A program made the translations under genes and the position numbers. Of a DNA stretch of 64,000 nucleotides, positions 17,537 to 27,363 are shown piece by piece (positions within the stretch are counted from its first letter, which is position 1; every line of letters begins with the position of its first letter). The stretch covers positions 1,945,501 through 2,009,500 of the forward strand of contig NZ_JAUSQV010000001.1 of NCBI RefSeq assembly GCF_030811475.1. Reading direction: 5' to 3'. This stretch comes from Nakamurella flavida. Lineage in GTDB: Bacteria; Actinomycetota; Actinomycetes; Mycobacteriales; Nakamurellaceae. Below the pieces are notes generated by a model. The model saw only the letters and a list, made by a program, of their open reading frames with translations, was not told where the DNA came from and made no database searches.

Positions 17537-18973
17537 TCAGCTCACCGCCGAGGACAGCGCCGCGGACTCCTTCGCCCCACCACCGGTGCGCCCCATGCCG
17601 GAGGCCTGCACGATGGCGCGGGCCACCGCGGTGGCGACCTTCTCGTCGAACACGCTGGGCACGATGTAGGACGCGTTCAGCTGGTCGGGCGCGACCACGT
17701 CGGAGATGGCGTGCGCCGCGGCGACCAGCATCTCGTCGGTGATGTGCCGGGCCTGCGCGTCCAGCAGCCCACGGAAGACGCCCGGGAAGGCGAGCACGTT
17801 GTTGATCTGGTTCGGGAAGTCCGACCGCCCGGTGGCCACGACCGCGGCGTACTGCTGGGCCTCCAGCGGATCGATCTCCGGGTCCGGGTTGGCCAGCGCG
17901 AACACCACGGCCCCCTTGGCCATCGCCGCGACGTCGGCACCGTTGATCACGTTCGGCGCGGACACCCCGATGAACACGTCGGCCCCCACGATGGCGTCGT
18001 GCACGGTGCCCTGCAGGCCGGCCCGGTTGGTGCGGGCGGCCACCGCCGCGAGGTTCGGATCCATGCCGGGGCGGCCGTCGTACACCACGCCGGCGATGTC
18101 GCAGGCGACGATCTCGCCGGGCTGCTGCAGCAGCAGCAGGTTGATGATCGCGTTGCCGGCGGCACCCACCCCGGAGACGACGATCCGGCAGTCGGTGATG
18201 TCCTTGCCGACCACGCGCAGCGCGTTGCGCAGGGCGGCGACCACTACGATGGCCGTGCCGTGCTGGTCGTCGTGGAACACGGGGATGTCCAGCAGCTCGC
18301 GCAGCCGGCGCTCGATCTCGAAGCAGCGCGGGGCGGCGATGTCCTCGAGGTTGATGCCGCCGTAGACCGGGGCCAGCAGCTGGACGGTGCGGATGATCTC
18401 CTCGGTGTCCTGGGTGTCCAGGCACACCGGCCAGGCGTCGACGCCGGCGAACTTCTTGAACAGCGCGGCCTTGCCCTCCATGACGGGCAGGGCGGCGGCG
18501 GGGCCGATGTTGCCCAGACCCAACACTGCACTGCCGTCGGTGACCACGGCGACGGTGTTGCGCTTGATGGTGAGGCGGCGGGCGTCCTCGGGGTTCTCGG
18601 CGATGGCCTGGCAGACCCGCGCCACACCCGGGGTGTACGCACGGGAGAGGTCGTCGCGGTTGCGCAGCGGGACCTTGCTGGTCACCTCGATCTTGCCGCC
18701 CAGGTGGACCAGGAACGTCCGATCGGACACCTTGCGGACGGTGACGCCGGGCATCGCGTTGACCGCCGCGGTGATGGCCTCGGCGTGCGACTCCGACAGC
18801 GCGTTGGCCGAGAGGTCGACGACCATCAGGCCCGCCGCGGACTCGACGACGTCGAACGCGGTGATCACCCCGCCGGCCTGACCGACCGCGGTGGTGAGAT
18901 CGCCGGCGGCGGAGGCGGACGGCGGTGCGGCCACGCGCATCGTGATCGAGTAACCCGGACCCGGCACCGCCAT
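17537..18973 (-). CDS. NAD-dependent malic enzyme with N-terminal ACT domain
   Basis: The ATG at 18973 follows AGGGAG with 8 nt spacing and begins [14 protein letters not shown], as in streptomycete malic enzymes; longer in-frame starts are less likely. The 478-aa protein has an ACT-like domain at about 1-80. The catalytic part then shows [28 protein letters not shown], the metal-binding [10 protein letters not shown] and the NAD-binding SGVGAAGNA. It decarboxylates malate to pyruvate. The ACT domain suggests allosteric control by an amino acid or other small molecule. It is upstream of moaC by 28 bp. Confidence 0.93.
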   Translation of the reverse strand: MAVPGPGYSITMRVAAPPSASAAGDLTTAVGQAGGVITAFDVVESAAGLMVVDLSANALSESHAEAITAAVNAMPGVTVRKVSDRTFLVHLGGKIEVTSKVPLRNRDDLSRAYTPGVARVCQAIAENPEDARRLTIKRNTVAVVTDGSAVLGLGNIGPAAALPVMEGKAALFKKFAGVDAWPVCLDTQDTEEIIRTVQLLAPVYGGINLEDIAAPRCFEIERRLRELLDIPVFHDDQHGTAIVVVAALRNALRVVGKDITDCRIVVSGVGAAGNAIINLLLLQQPGEIVACDIAGVVYDGRPGMDPNLAAVAARTNRAGLQGTVHDAIVGADVFIGVSAPNVINGADVAAMAKGAVVFALANPDPEIDPLEAQQYAAVVATGRSDFPNQINNVLAFPGVFRGLLDAQARHITDEMLVAAAHAISDVVAPDQLNASYIVPSVFDEKVATAVARAIVQASGMGRTGGGAKESAALSSAVS

Positions 18974-19022
18974 GGCAATCACTCCCTGTTCCCGGGCACG
19001 CAGCTGTGCGTACCGCGCAGGA

Positions 19023-19028
19023 ACTGTA
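19023..19028 (-). promoter_or_regulatory. Candidate -10 element for the malic enzyme operon
   Basis: The minus strand reads TACAGT about 50 nt before the ATG at 18973. No clear -35 element is seen at standard spacing. It is the best housekeeping -10 match in the 162-bp gap upstream of the malic enzyme gene. Confidence 0.35.
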
Positions 19029-19135
19029 TCGAGATCGCCGATGCCCGCGGGGGATGTGGTCATAGAGAACGCGTGCTGTGACGGGGAACGCCACACAACC
19101 CCGCAGAACACTGCACGACCCCGCAGACACCACGG

Positions 19136-19696
19136 TCAGCCCGGGCGGTCGACGTCCGCCCCGCCGGCCAGGTCGCCGCACTCGACGAGTCGGGCGGGAT
19201 GCCGCGCCAGGTACGGGCCGGCGCCGCGATCACCGGTGGCCAGCTCGACCACCCCGGCCCAGTGGTCCCGGCCCAGCAGGACGGGATGGCCGGGGGTGCC
19301 CCGGTAGGCGGCCCGGACCAGCACGGCCGGACCCGCCCCACCCTGGGCGAGCACCCGGTCGACCACTGCCGCGGTGACGTCGGGCAGATCGACGAGTTGG
19401 ACCAGCGCGGCCTGCACCTCGGAGCCGAGTGCCGCCAGGCCGACGCGCAGACTGCCGCCCATGCCGGAGGCGTGATCGGGATTGACCACCGAGCGCACCC
19501 CGGCGGGCAGCACCGCCCGGACCTGCACGGCCGCCGCACCCAGCACGACCAGCACCTCGTCGCAGCCGGCCAGGCTGCGCAGCGCCCGCAGGACCCAGGG
19601 CTCGCCGTCGGCGCCGTCCCGAGCCAGCGCCTTGGGCCCCCCGAACCGCCGCCCCGATCCGGCGGCCAGCAGCAGGCCGGCCACCGGAGCGGACAC
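19136..19696 (-). CDS. MobA-like nucleotidyltransferase (MocA-type molybdenum cofactor cytidylyltransferase)
   Basis: The 186-aa product starts with [17 protein letters not shown], the nucleotide-binding signature of MobA/MocA enzymes. It continues with the middle motif [16 protein letters not shown] and [17 protein letters not shown], then [15 protein letters not shown]. MocA-type proteins attach CMP to molybdopterin for xanthine-dehydrogenase-family enzymes and usually occur with xdh/cox accessory genes, in keeping with the cox accessory genes at the left edge. Some close relatives are annotated nicotine blue oxidoreductase, so substrate is not certain. It is 2 bp downstream of the small conserved gene on the same strand. 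Confidence 0.82.
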   Translation of the reverse strand: MSAPVAGLLLAAGSGRRFGGPKALARDGADGEPWVLRALRSLAGCDEVLVVLGAAAVQVRAVLPAGVRSVVNPDHASGMGGSLRVGLAALGSEVQAALVQLVDLPDVTAAVVDRVLAQGGAGPAVLVRAAYRGTPGHPVLLGRDHWAGVVELATGDRGAGPYLARHPARLVECGDLAGGADVDRPG

Positions 19697-19698
19697 GG

Positions 19699-19875
19699 TC
19701 AGCGGTTGATGACCGTGGTGGGGTGCTCGTAGGGGAGGTCCTCGGGCTTGAGCGGGAACTCCAGGTCACCGAACGGCGAGTGCGCGCCCTGGATGTCGCT
19801 GATCAGCTCGTTGACCGGGTGTTCCTTCTCGGGCCACGTGGGGTCGACGCCCTTGGTCTTCTTCTTGCCGGCCAT
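19699..19875 (-). CDS. Conserved 58-aa actinobacterial protein of unknown function
   Basis: The ATG at 19875 is preceded by AGGAGG at ideal spacing and begins MAGKKKTKGVDPTWPEKEHP. An upstream in-frame ATG lacks a ribosome site. The product is hydrophilic, with a basic N-terminus and an acidic, proline-containing remainder, and has no cysteine cluster or membrane helix. It looks like a small cytosolic protein. Its strong ribosome site and 2-bp spacing to the MobA-like gene suggest real, coupled expression. No function is known to me. Confidence 0.7.
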   Translation of the reverse strand: MAGKKKTKGVDPTWPEKEHPVNELISDIQGAHSPFGDLEFPLKPEDLPYEHPTTVINR

Positions 19876-19977
19876 CCGGTCCTCCTGTCTCACCCCGGGC
19901 GACGGCCCGGGGACACGGTCCCCGCCAGTCTCCCCCGCCCGGGCGGCGGCGGGAAGCCGCCCCCGCCCGGGCCCGGA

Positions 19978-20880
19978 TCAGCGGATCCCGGTGCGGGCCA
20001 GGCCCTGCACGAAGTACCGCTGGAACAGCACGAACAGGATGACCATCGGCGCCACCATCACCAGCGACAGCGCCATGATCGCGCCGTAGTTCGCCGAGTA
20101 CTGGCCGCGGAAGTCGGTGACCAGACCGATGGGCAGGGTGAACGACTGCTCGTTGCCGAAGAACACGATGAGCGGCCACGCGAAGTCGTTCCAGACGTTC
20201 ATGAACGACAGCAGGATCAGCGTGGCGATCAGCGGCTTGCTCAATGGCAGAACGATGGAGACGAACGTGCGCCAGCGGCCGGCCCCGTCCACCCGGGCCG
20301 CCTCGAGCAGCTCGTCCGGGATGGCCAGGAAGAACTGCCGGGCCAGGAATATCCCGAACGCCGCGGCCGCGGTGGGCAGGATGACCGCCCACACGTTGCC
20401 GTACAGACCGGCCTGCGCGATCAACCGGAACTGCGGAACCATGATCGCCTGGACGGGGATCATCATCGTGGACAGCAGGACCAGGAACAGCGCCGAGCGC
20501 CCGCGGAAGCGCAGTTTCGCGAAGGCGAACCCGGCGAGCAGGTTGACCACGACGGTGATCGCCGTCGTCACCACCGCGATCATCAGCGAATTGCGGAACC
20601 AGGTGCCGACCGGATACCGGCGGAACGGCTCGGAGAAGTTCTCCAGCGTCAGTTCCGTCGGGAACAGGTGCAGCCCGGGCGCGTAGAGCGCGTCCCGGGT
20701 GGAGAACGCGGTCTGCAGCATCCAGTAGAACGGGAACAGCATCACCGCACTGATGACGACGGCCAGCACCAGCCGGATCCACCAGAACGTCCCGTGGGTC
20801 GATCCCCGCGGGCGATGGGTGGCCTCGGGAACGGGAGCCGCCGCCGCGGCGGCCGGTAGCGAGACGGACGAGGCGGTCAT
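19978..20880 (-). CDS. Sugar ABC transporter permease, MalG-like
   Basis: The 300-aa product has six membrane segments and the inner-membrane-permease EAA loop LLEAARVDGAGRWRTFVSIVLP at about 190-212, which contacts the ATPase. The C-terminal QRYFVQGLARTGIR is typical of CUT1 carbohydrate permeases. The first 40 residues are a disordered Ala/Pro-rich extension. Its ATG overlaps the MalF-like stop by one base (TGATG). The operon has no ATPase gene, so a shared MsiK-type ATPase encoded elsewhere is presumed, as is common for CUT1 systems in Actinobacteria. Confidence 0.92.
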   Translation of the reverse strand: MTASSVSLPAAAAAAPVPEATHRPRGSTHGTFWWIRLVLAVVISAVMLFPFYWMLQTAFSTRDALYAPGLHLFPTELTLENFSEPFRRYPVGTWFRNSLMIAVVTTAITVVVNLLAGFAFAKLRFRGRSALFLVLLSTMMIPVQAIMVPQFRLIAQAGLYGNVWAVILPTAAAAFGIFLARQFFLAIPDELLEAARVDGAGRWRTFVSIVLPLSKPLIATLILLSFMNVWNDFAWPLIVFFGNEQSFTLPIGLVTDFRGQYSANYGAIMALSLVMVAPMVILFVLFQRYFVQGLARTGIR

Positions 20881-21815
20881 CAGTCCTCCGCGGCGGAGTT
20901 GCGGCGCCACAGCACCAGGGTGAACACCATGGTGATCGCGAAGATGACGACCCCGACGGCGGCGGCATAGCCGAGCTGGCCGGGTCCGTGCTCGTCGAAA
21001 CCGACCTTGTAGGCGTAGGTCACGATCATGGTCGTCGCGTTGTTCGGTCCGCCGCTGGTCATCGCGAAGACGGTGTCGAACACCTGGAACGAGTAGATCA
21101 GGTTCATCACGACCAGGAAGAACGTGGACGAGCGCAGCATCGGCCAGGTGATGGCGGTGAACCGCTTCCACGCGCCGGCCCCGTCGAGCTGGGCCGCCTC
21201 GTAGAGCTGCGGGTCGATGGCCTGCAGACCGGCCAGATAGATGATCATGTCGAAGCCGACCCGGATCCACAGCGTGACCAGCACGACCGCGGTCATCGCC
21301 CAGCCCGGGTTCGACTGCCACGACGGACCGCTCACCCCGAACGCGGCGAGCACGTTGTTCACGAAACCGTCGTACTGGTCAAAGATCCAGGCGCCGAGCA
21401 TGCCGACGGACACCCCGGAGATGACCAGCGGCAGGAAGATCACCGAGCGGAAGAACGCCCGGGCCGGCATCACCGAGTTCAGCAGGATGGCGATCCCGAG
21501 CCCGAGGGCCATGCCCGTCGGCACCGTGGCCACGGTGAACACCACGGTGTTGCGCAGCGACTCCCAGAACACCGGGTCCGTGGTCAACCCGACGAAGTTG
21601 GACATGCCGATGTTGACCGGGTCGCCCAGCGACTCGTACCGCTGGGTGGCGATCCAGAAGGCCAGACCCAGCGGCACGAGCAGGAAGACCACGATGAGCA
21701 GCAGGTTCGGGGCCATGAACCAGGCCGCGGCCCGGCCCTGCTCCCCGGACCGGCGGTTCTGCCTCGCCGGCGCCGGCGGCGGGACCGCCGAGGTCGGGCG
21801 GTCGATCAGCGTCAC
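20880..21815 (-). CDS. Sugar ABC transporter permease, MalF-like
   Basis: The GTG start at 21815 lies 4 bp after the binding-protein stop and gives 311 aa. Six membrane segments and the EAA loop LYEAAQLDGAGAWKRFTAITWP identify a CUT1 permease. The block PLVISGVSVGMLGAWIFDQYDG and the end SGGPNNATTMIVTYAYKVGF are typical of the UgpA/MalF branch. It pairs with the MalG-like protein encoded next. The operon order is binding protein, MalF, MalG, with near-zero spacing throughout. Confidence 0.92.
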   Translation of the reverse strand: MTLIDRPTSAVPPPAPARQNRRSGEQGRAAAWFMAPNLLLIVVFLLVPLGLAFWIATQRYESLGDPVNIGMSNFVGLTTDPVFWESLRNTVVFTVATVPTGMALGLGIAILLNSVMPARAFFRSVIFLPLVISGVSVGMLGAWIFDQYDGFVNNVLAAFGVSGPSWQSNPGWAMTAVVLVTLWIRVGFDMIIYLAGLQAIDPQLYEAAQLDGAGAWKRFTAITWPMLRSSTFFLVVMNLIYSFQVFDTVFAMTSGGPNNATTMIVTYAYKVGFDEHGPGQLGYAAAVGVVIFAITMVFTLVLWRRNSAAED

Positions 21816-21819
21816 GGGG

Positions 21820-23208
21820 TCAGGCGCCGAGCGCGCTGTTGACCCCGGCGGCCATCTGCTCCAGCGCCGACGCGGTGTCCCCGCCCTTGAACGCCGTCTC
21901 CAGCTGCGCCTGCAGGGTGGTGTTGATGTCGTTGAACGCCGGCGTGACGGTGGCGTCGACGACGGACTGCGAGACCGTCGTCGCCTGCTGGGTGAACACC
22001 GACATCAGCTCCGGCACGTAGACGAAGTCGATGCCGCCCGCGGCCAGGCTGCTCAGCGTGGGCAGCTCCATGGACTGCGCGCAGAAGTACTTCATGACGT
22101 CCTCGCGACCCATCAGCTTGGCGAAGGCCGCCGCGGTGTCGGCCTGCTCGGTCTTGTTGTAGACGGCGATGGCGTTGCCGCCCAGGTCGCTGGCCGCACC
22201 GGCGTCGCGGGGCAGGAAGGTCGCACCCCACTCCCCCTTGAAGCCCTGCGCCGGGTCGGCGACGGCCGGGATGGAGAAGTCGCCGATGGAGGACATCACG
22301 GTGGTCTGCTTGAGGAAGAAGTCGTCGCTGTACCGGGTGCCCTGGATGGTGTTGGTGTCCGGCACCCACTTCTCGGTGAAGAACGACTTGGTGAAGTCCA
22401 GCGCCTTGGTGCCGGCGTCGCTGGGGATGGCGGCGGCGGCGAGGTCGGGGGTGAGCAGCGACCCACCCGCCTGGTAGAGGAAGGACAGCCAGCGGTACGC
22501 GCCGGCCTGCGTCCAGTTGTAGGCGAACGGGAACTGGTTGTCCGGCAACGAGGACCGCAGCTTGCCCATGACGTCCGCGAACTCGTCCCAGGTCCACGCC
22601 GTCTCCAGGGTGGTGGGGACGCTGGACACGCCGGCCTTCTCCAGGGCGGCGACGTCGTAGATGATCGCCGAGGTGTCGGTCTGGTGCGGGACGCCGTAGG
22701 CCCCGCCGTTGTAGCTGATCGCCTGCCAGAACGACGGGATGAACGCGTCGATCTCGCTCTGGTCGTAGTACGGGTTCAGGTCCAGCAGGACGTTCCGGGA
22801 CGCGTACCGACCGAAGGTCGTGTAGTCCACCCGGAAGACGTCGGGGGCGTCGCCGGCCTGGATGCTGCGGTCGACCCCGGAGTAGAAGCCGTCGTAGGGC
22901 GAGGTCTTCAGCTCGACGGTGGCGCCGGGGTTCTCCGTCTCGAAGATCTTCTTGGCGTATTCGAAGCCGGTCTGCTCGGCGACGCTGCCACCCCAGAACG
23001 CGAACGAGATGTTGCCGGTGACGGGGCCGCCGCCGACCTTGCCGCCCACCGCGGCGGACGGGGCCGCAGCCGAACCGGCCGCGCCGGTGGTGGCCGCTCC
23101 CCCGCCACCGCCGACCCCGGTGTCCCCGCTGCCGCAGGCCGCGGCGGCTCCGAGCAGGACGGCCGAACCGAGGGATCCGGACAGGAAATGGCGACGCGAC
23201 AACGTCAT
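21820..23208 (-). CDS. Sugar-binding lipoprotein with Tat-type signal
   Basis: The ATG at 23208 follows AGGAG and gives 462 aa. The N-terminus SRRHFLSGSLGSAVLLGA then AAACGSG combines a twin-arginine motif with a lipobox, so the protein should be folded in the cytoplasm, exported by Tat and lipidated. A Gly/Ala-rich tether runs to about residue 60. The extracellular-1 (UgpB/MalE-type) domain follows, with ISFAFWGGSVAEQTGFEYAK and GVPHQTDTSAIIYDVAALEK. It delivers an unknown carbohydrate to the two permeases encoded directly downstream. Confidence 0.9.
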   Translation of the reverse strand: MTLSRRHFLSGSLGSAVLLGAAAACGSGDTGVGGGGGAATTGAAGSAAAPSAAVGGKVGGGPVTGNISFAFWGGSVAEQTGFEYAKKIFETENPGATVELKTSPYDGFYSGVDRSIQAGDAPDVFRVDYTTFGRYASRNVLLDLNPYYDQSEIDAFIPSFWQAISYNGGAYGVPHQTDTSAIIYDVAALEKAGVSSVPTTLETAWTWDEFADVMGKLRSSLPDNQFPFAYNWTQAGAYRWLSFLYQAGGSLLTPDLAAAAIPSDAGTKALDFTKSFFTEKWVPDTNTIQGTRYSDDFFLKQTTVMSSIGDFSIPAVADPAQGFKGEWGATFLPRDAGAASDLGGNAIAVYNKTEQADTAAAFAKLMGREDVMKYFCAQSMELPTLSSLAAGGIDFVYVPELMSVFTQQATTVSQSVVDATVTPAFNDINTTLQAQLETAFKGGDTASALEQMAAGVNSALGA

Positions 23209-23621
23209 GGGCGGGCTCCTCACCGAGTACCCGGCCGCAGGGTGCGCCCGGACGGGGTCGTGCTCACCCCGAAAAGCCGGGGCACCAGACGAGTGACCCG
23301 GGGACCGGGTCGGTAAACCCGGACGTCGATCCCACGACACCCGCTCCCCGGGGTCAAGTGCCTCCGCTGTGTGCTTCTCGGCGGGCCGGGGTGCATCCGA
23401 ACGAGGTGAGAACGCCGTAAGGCGGCACTGCTGGTCACCGTCCGTCCGGGGCACTCCCGGGTGACGCGGTGTCGATCCGTCGACGTCCACGCCGAGCATC
23501 CCCCGTCCGGTCCGTCGGCGCACCCCGAACCGGTGGACACCCGGGCGCCCCCTGTCAGCCCGTCGCCCGACGGCCTACCGTCGACCCGCGAAGGGTAAAC
23601 TGGAAGTAAAGAAAAAGGGGG
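23209..23621. other. Divergent non-coding region
   Basis: These 413 bp separate the binding-protein gene (minus) from the hydrolase gene (plus). The right end becomes A-rich (23596-23615), with TAAACT at 23596-23601 as a good -10 for the hydrolase and GGGGGG as its ribosome site. On the other strand TTGACC at about 23359-23353 is a possible -35 for the transporter. No gene is seen. Confidence 0.5.
23596..23601 (+). promoter_or_regulatory. -10 element for the membrane hydrolase gene
   Basis: TAAACT stands in an A-rich stretch unusual for this genome, 26-32 bp before the start codon and upstream of an A/G-rich ribosome site. No clear -35 is seen. Confidence 0.45.
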
Positions 23622-23627
23622 GTGGAC

Positions 23628-25007
23628 GTGTCCGATCGACGACCCCGCGCCCCCTGGATCCCGATGCCCCCGCCGCCCGCCGGTGAGTACGACTCCGTCC
23701 CGGTGCGTCGGGCCCGCCGCCGGCTGCGGCACGAACGGGCGGCGGCCGGGCGCCGGTCCTGGGCCTACCCGCTGGTCGTCGTGCTGGGTGTCGTCGCCGT
23801 GATCTTCGGGCTGCTGCGGGCCGACCAGCAGCTCACCGCCCGGCTCATCTGGACCGCCCAGGGAGCTCAGTTCGTCACCGTGGCCGCCGAGCCGGACGAC
23901 GGACCCGCGGATCCCGCCGTCGTCGGAGTGTCGTCCGCCCCGGCCGGTCCCCGGCTGGTCGTCGTGGCCGGTGGCCTGAACCGCCGCGACGGCACCTCCA
24001 TCGCCCGCGCCCTGCTGCCCGAGCTGCTCACCCCCGGGACGGAGGTGGTCAGCCTGGTGTACGGCAACGCCATCGTCGACGGGGACATCGAGGCCAAGTT
24101 CGACAGCCTGCTCGAACGGGTCCGCCCGGCCCGGGTCGACTTCTACGGCAGCAGCATGGGCGGCGACGTGGTGCTGAACCTGGCCGCACGGCTGCAACGG
24201 GCCATCGACGAGCGGACGGCCGAGCGGGTGACCGCAGGGGCGGACGGGACGGACGCCGGGGACGGCCCGGACGCGCCGAGCCTGGCCGAACTCACCGGCG
24301 TCGCGCAGGCGACCGCCTCCGCCGTCGAGCCGGGCCGCACCGATCCGGGCAGCGCGGTCCAGGGGGACGAGTCGACCGATCCTGCTGCGGCCGAGGCCGC
24401 ACCGGTGCCGGTCGTCGGCACCGTCTACCTGGATTGCACTCCGCTGGAAGTGTCCGACGTCCGTGCGGTCAACCGCACCCGCGCCGACACCTTGACCGCA
24501 CTCACCGAGGCGCTGCACACCGACGGCGGGGCGGGGACCCGACTGGTCGCGGAGGTCCTCGCCCAGCGTTCGCAGTGGTCCCGGCCGTCCGACGGCCGCT
24601 GGGGCATCGCGGTCGACGGCGACGACCTGCGGTACAAGATCCGTCAGGTTGTCCGCGACAAGATCAGCAACACCGGGATCTCCACGGGCCTGATCAAGGA
24701 CCAGTACGGCGTCATCCGGCGCATGGACGCCCCCGACGTGCTGTCGGCGCTCTCGGCCGACACCGCGATGGTGTACTTCCTGCCCGAGAACCGCGCCCAG
24801 GACGCGACGGTCGACGTGGCCCGGGTCGAGATCGCGCTGCGGGCCGCCCGGGTGGAGCGCGGCCTGGACGTCACCATCGTGCCCATCCCCGGCGGCAGCC
24901 ACGCCAGTGCGGAACGGACCACCGACGAGTACCTCGCCGCGATGGACCGGCTCGGCCGCGCCGACGTCGCCCCGCCCGTCACGGTGATCACCGGGCTGCC
25001 CGACTGA
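23628..25007 (+). CDS. Membrane-anchored alpha/beta hydrolase-like protein
   Basis: The GTG at 23628 is spaced 5-6 nt from GGGGGG; a GTG two codons earlier is also possible. The 459-aa product has a basic N-terminus, one membrane helix (WAYPLVVVLGVVAVIFGLL at about 45-65) and an extracytoplasmic domain. That domain carries an alpha/beta-hydrolase core: VVVAGGLNRRDGT, the nucleophile elbow YGSSMGGDVVLNL with Ser near residue 176, and a late GGSHASAE histidine. A variable Asp/Ala-rich insertion (about 200-255) interrupts the domain. It resembles uncharacterised actinobacterial serine hydrolases; substrate is unknown. Confidence 0.72.
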   Translation: MSDRRPRAPWIPMPPPPAGEYDSVPVRRARRRLRHERAAAGRRSWAYPLVVVLGVVAVIFGLLRADQQLTARLIWTAQGAQFVTVAAEPDDGPADPAVVGVSSAPAGPRLVVVAGGLNRRDGTSIARALLPELLTPGTEVVSLVYGNAIVDGDIEAKFDSLLERVRPARVDFYGSSMGGDVVLNLAARLQRAIDERTAERVTAGADGTDAGDGPDAPSLAELTGVAQATASAVEPGRTDPGSAVQGDESTDPAAAEAAPVPVVGTVYLDCTPLEVSDVRAVNRTRADTLTALTEALHTDGGAGTRLVAEVLAQRSQWSRPSDGRWGIAVDGDDLRYKIRQVVRDKISNTGISTGLIKDQYGVIRRMDAPDVLSALSADTAMVYFLPENRAQDATVDVARVEIALRAARVERGLDVTIVPIPGGSHASAERTTDEYLAAMDRLGRADVAPPVTVITGLPD

Positions 25008-25063
25008 GCTGTGATCCCGTCGGCAGCCGCCTGCCCGATCACCACCACGGAGCCGTCGATCAC

Positions 25064-25069
25064 TACCGT
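25064..25069 (+). promoter_or_regulatory. -10 element for a leaderless helicase-associated gene
   Basis: TACCGT lies 7 nt upstream of the ATG at 25077, with no ribosome binding site between them, so a leaderless transcript is expected. Confidence 0.5.
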
Positions 25070-25076
25070 GGACCGG

Positions 25077-27350
25077 ATGCCCTCCACGCACGACTGGCTC
25101 CGTGATCGCGACGACACGGCCGTGATCGCCCTGCTGCGGTCCCGTCCGGACCTCATCGTGCCGGCGCCGAGCGATCTGAGCGTGCTGGCCGGGCGGGTCA
25201 ACAGCGGGCCGTCGGTGTGGCGGGCGATGGAGAACCTCGACCTGTTCCACATCCAGGTGCTGCAGGCGTTGAGCGTCTCCGGCGCCTCCCACCGTCCGGT
25301 CCCCGCCGACCGGGTCGGCAAGCTGCTCGGACCGGGGGTGCCCGCCGCGGACCTGGCCAGGGCGATGGAACGCCTGCAGACCGCGGCACTGCTCCGGGGG
25401 GACACCGAGCTGCAGATCCCCGCCTCGGTGGCCGCCGCCCTCGGCCCCTATCCGGCGGGTCTCGGCTCCCCCGGTGAGCTGACGGTGCCGCAGGCCACCC
25501 GGGCACTGAAGGACCTCGGGCCCGAGCTGCGAGGGCTGCTGGAGCGGCTCGACCGGGGCGTCCCCCGAGGGACGAGCGAGAGCGGCGCCCGCACGTCGGC
25601 CCCGATCCAGTCGCTGGTCGAGGCCCGCCTGCTGCGGCGCATCGACGGATCCACGGTCGAGCTCCCCCTCGAGGTCGGCATGGCCCTGCGCGGCAAGCAC
25701 CCGCTCGGCCCGGTCGCCGTCACCCCGTCCACCGACGACGTCCGCGACCGCGGCGTCGCCACCGTCGACGGGACCGCCGCCCTGCAGTCGCTGCAGTTCA
25801 CCGACCTGCTGCACCGCCTGCTGGAGGCCATCGGCCACCACCCGCCGCCGGCCCTGCGGTCCGGGGGCATCGGCATCCGCGAGCTCCGCCGACTGGCCAA
25901 GATCCTGGACGTCGACGAGCACCTGACCGCGCTGGGGGTGGAGGTGCTGGCCGCCGCCGGGCTCGTCGCCGCGTCCGAGCCCGGTCGTGCCGAGCGGGGC
26001 ACCCTGCCCGCCGGACCGGCGTGGACGCCCACGGTGGACGCGGACGCCTTCCTGGAGGCCGACGTGCAGACCGGGTGGACGCAGCTCGCCCAGGTCTGGC
26101 TCGACCTGCGCCGGGACCCGTCCCGGGTGGGCGCGCGGGACTCCGCGGACAAGGTGCTCAACGCCCTGTCACCCGAGCTCTCCTGGATCCGCGGCCCCGC
26201 CGAGCGTCGGTTCGTGCTGGCCGCCCTGGCCGACCTGCCCCCCGGCTCCGGCCTGGACCCCGCCCCGCTGGCCGCGCGGCTGGCCTGGCGATCCCCGCTG
26301 CGGCCGGCCGAGCGGCGCGACGCCGTCCTGGAGTCCACGGTGTTCGAGGCGACCGCGCTCGGCGTCATCGCGTTCGGTGCCCTGTCCACCGCCGGTCGGC
26401 TGCTGCTCGCCGGCGACACCGAGGCGATGACGGCGGCGCTGGAGGAGGCCCTGCCGACCCCGGTGGCCCAGGTGCTCATCCAGGCCGATCTGACCGTCGT
26501 CGCCCCCGGGCGGCTGCAACCCGGACTCGCGTTCCTGCTCGGCCAGGTCGCCGAGCTGGAGTCCTCCGGCGGCGCCGCGGTCTACCGGGTCACCCCCGGC
26601 AGTGTGCGGCGCGGCCTCGACAGCGGCCTGACCACCGCGGAGATCCACGCGGTCTTCGTCGACCACTCGGCCACCGGGGTGCCGCAGGCCCTGACCTACC
26701 TGATCGACGACGTCGGCCGACGGCACGGCACCCTGCGCGTCGGCACGGCCGAGTCGTACCTGCGCAGTGACGACCCGGCGCTGCTCGACCAGGCCGTCGC
26801 CCAGGCCACCGCGGCCGGCATCGTCGTCCGACGGCTGGCCCCGACGGTGGCGGTCTCCCTGACCCCGACCGCCGACCTGCTCGCCGAACTCCGCCAGCAC
26901 GGCCTGGTGCCGGCGGCCGAGGACGTCACCGGCGCCCTGGTCGACCTGCGCCCCCGCCCGTCCCGCACCCGGCCCGCGCTGCCCACCCACACCCGCTGGC
27001 GCGAACCCGCCGTGCCCACCGACGAGCAGCTGGCCGGGCTGGTCGAACGGATGAGGGAAGCCGACGCCGCCGGACCGACGACAGGGCAGACCCCGGTCGA
27101 GGCGCTGTCCGTGCTCCGGGAGGCGGTGGAGGAACGCTCCGCGGTGTGGATCGGTTACGTCGACTCCGAGGGCTCCACCAACCACCGCCGGATCCAGCCC
27201 ATCGCCGTCTCCGGCGGTTCCGTCGTCGCCTTCGACCCGCTCCGCGGCGCCGTCCGCACCTTCGCCCTGCACCGGATCATCGCCGTCCGGGCCGCGGGTG
27301 GGGACGCGGACACCGGGGACCACCCGGAGGACCCGGGCGGCAGCCGGTAG
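25077..27350 (+). CDS. Helicase-associated (XPB partner-type) protein with C-terminal WYL-like domain
   Basis: The ATG at 25077 is supported by the leaderless -10 box and gives 757 aa. The start LRDRDDTAVIALLRSRPDL and the helical repeats that follow are those of the actinobacterial helicase C-terminal-domain-containing family, of which mycobacterial Rv0862c is the usual example. There the gene sits beside the XPB helicase gene. The C-terminal AVEERSAVWIGYVDSEGS, with RRIQPIAVSGGSVVAFDP, resembles a WYL sensor/nucleic-acid-binding domain. A role with XPB in DNA repair or transcription is inferred. Here xpb lies 16 kb downstream rather than adjacent. Confidence 0.8.
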   Translation: MPSTHDWLRDRDDTAVIALLRSRPDLIVPAPSDLSVLAGRVNSGPSVWRAMENLDLFHIQVLQALSVSGASHRPVPADRVGKLLGPGVPAADLARAMERLQTAALLRGDTELQIPASVAAALGPYPAGLGSPGELTVPQATRALKDLGPELRGLLERLDRGVPRGTSESGARTSAPIQSLVEARLLRRIDGSTVELPLEVGMALRGKHPLGPVAVTPSTDDVRDRGVATVDGTAALQSLQFTDLLHRLLEAIGHHPPPALRSGGIGIRELRRLAKILDVDEHLTALGVEVLAAAGLVAASEPGRAERGTLPAGPAWTPTVDADAFLEADVQTGWTQLAQVWLDLRRDPSRVGARDSADKVLNALSPELSWIRGPAERRFVLAALADLPPGSGLDPAPLAARLAWRSPLRPAERRDAVLESTVFEATALGVIAFGALSTAGRLLLAGDTEAMTAALEEALPTPVAQVLIQADLTVVAPGRLQPGLAFLLGQVAELESSGGAAVYRVTPGSVRRGLDSGLTTAEIHAVFVDHSATGVPQALTYLIDDVGRRHGTLRVGTAESYLRSDDPALLDQAVAQATAAGIVVRRLAPTVAVSLTPTADLLAELRQHGLVPAAEDVTGALVDLRPRPSRTRPALPTHTRWREPAVPTDEQLAGLVERMREADAAGPTTGQTPVEALSVLREAVEERSAVWIGYVDSEGSTNHRRIQPIAVSGGSVVAFDPLRGAVRTFALHRIIAVRAAGGDADTGDHPEDPGGSR

Positions 27351-27363
27351 CGGGGCCGGCGTG

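Noticed and set aside
23220-25922. 900-aa minus-strand open frame
   Set aside because: It opposes the alpha/beta hydrolase and helicase-associated genes, both of which have conserved motifs and good start signals.
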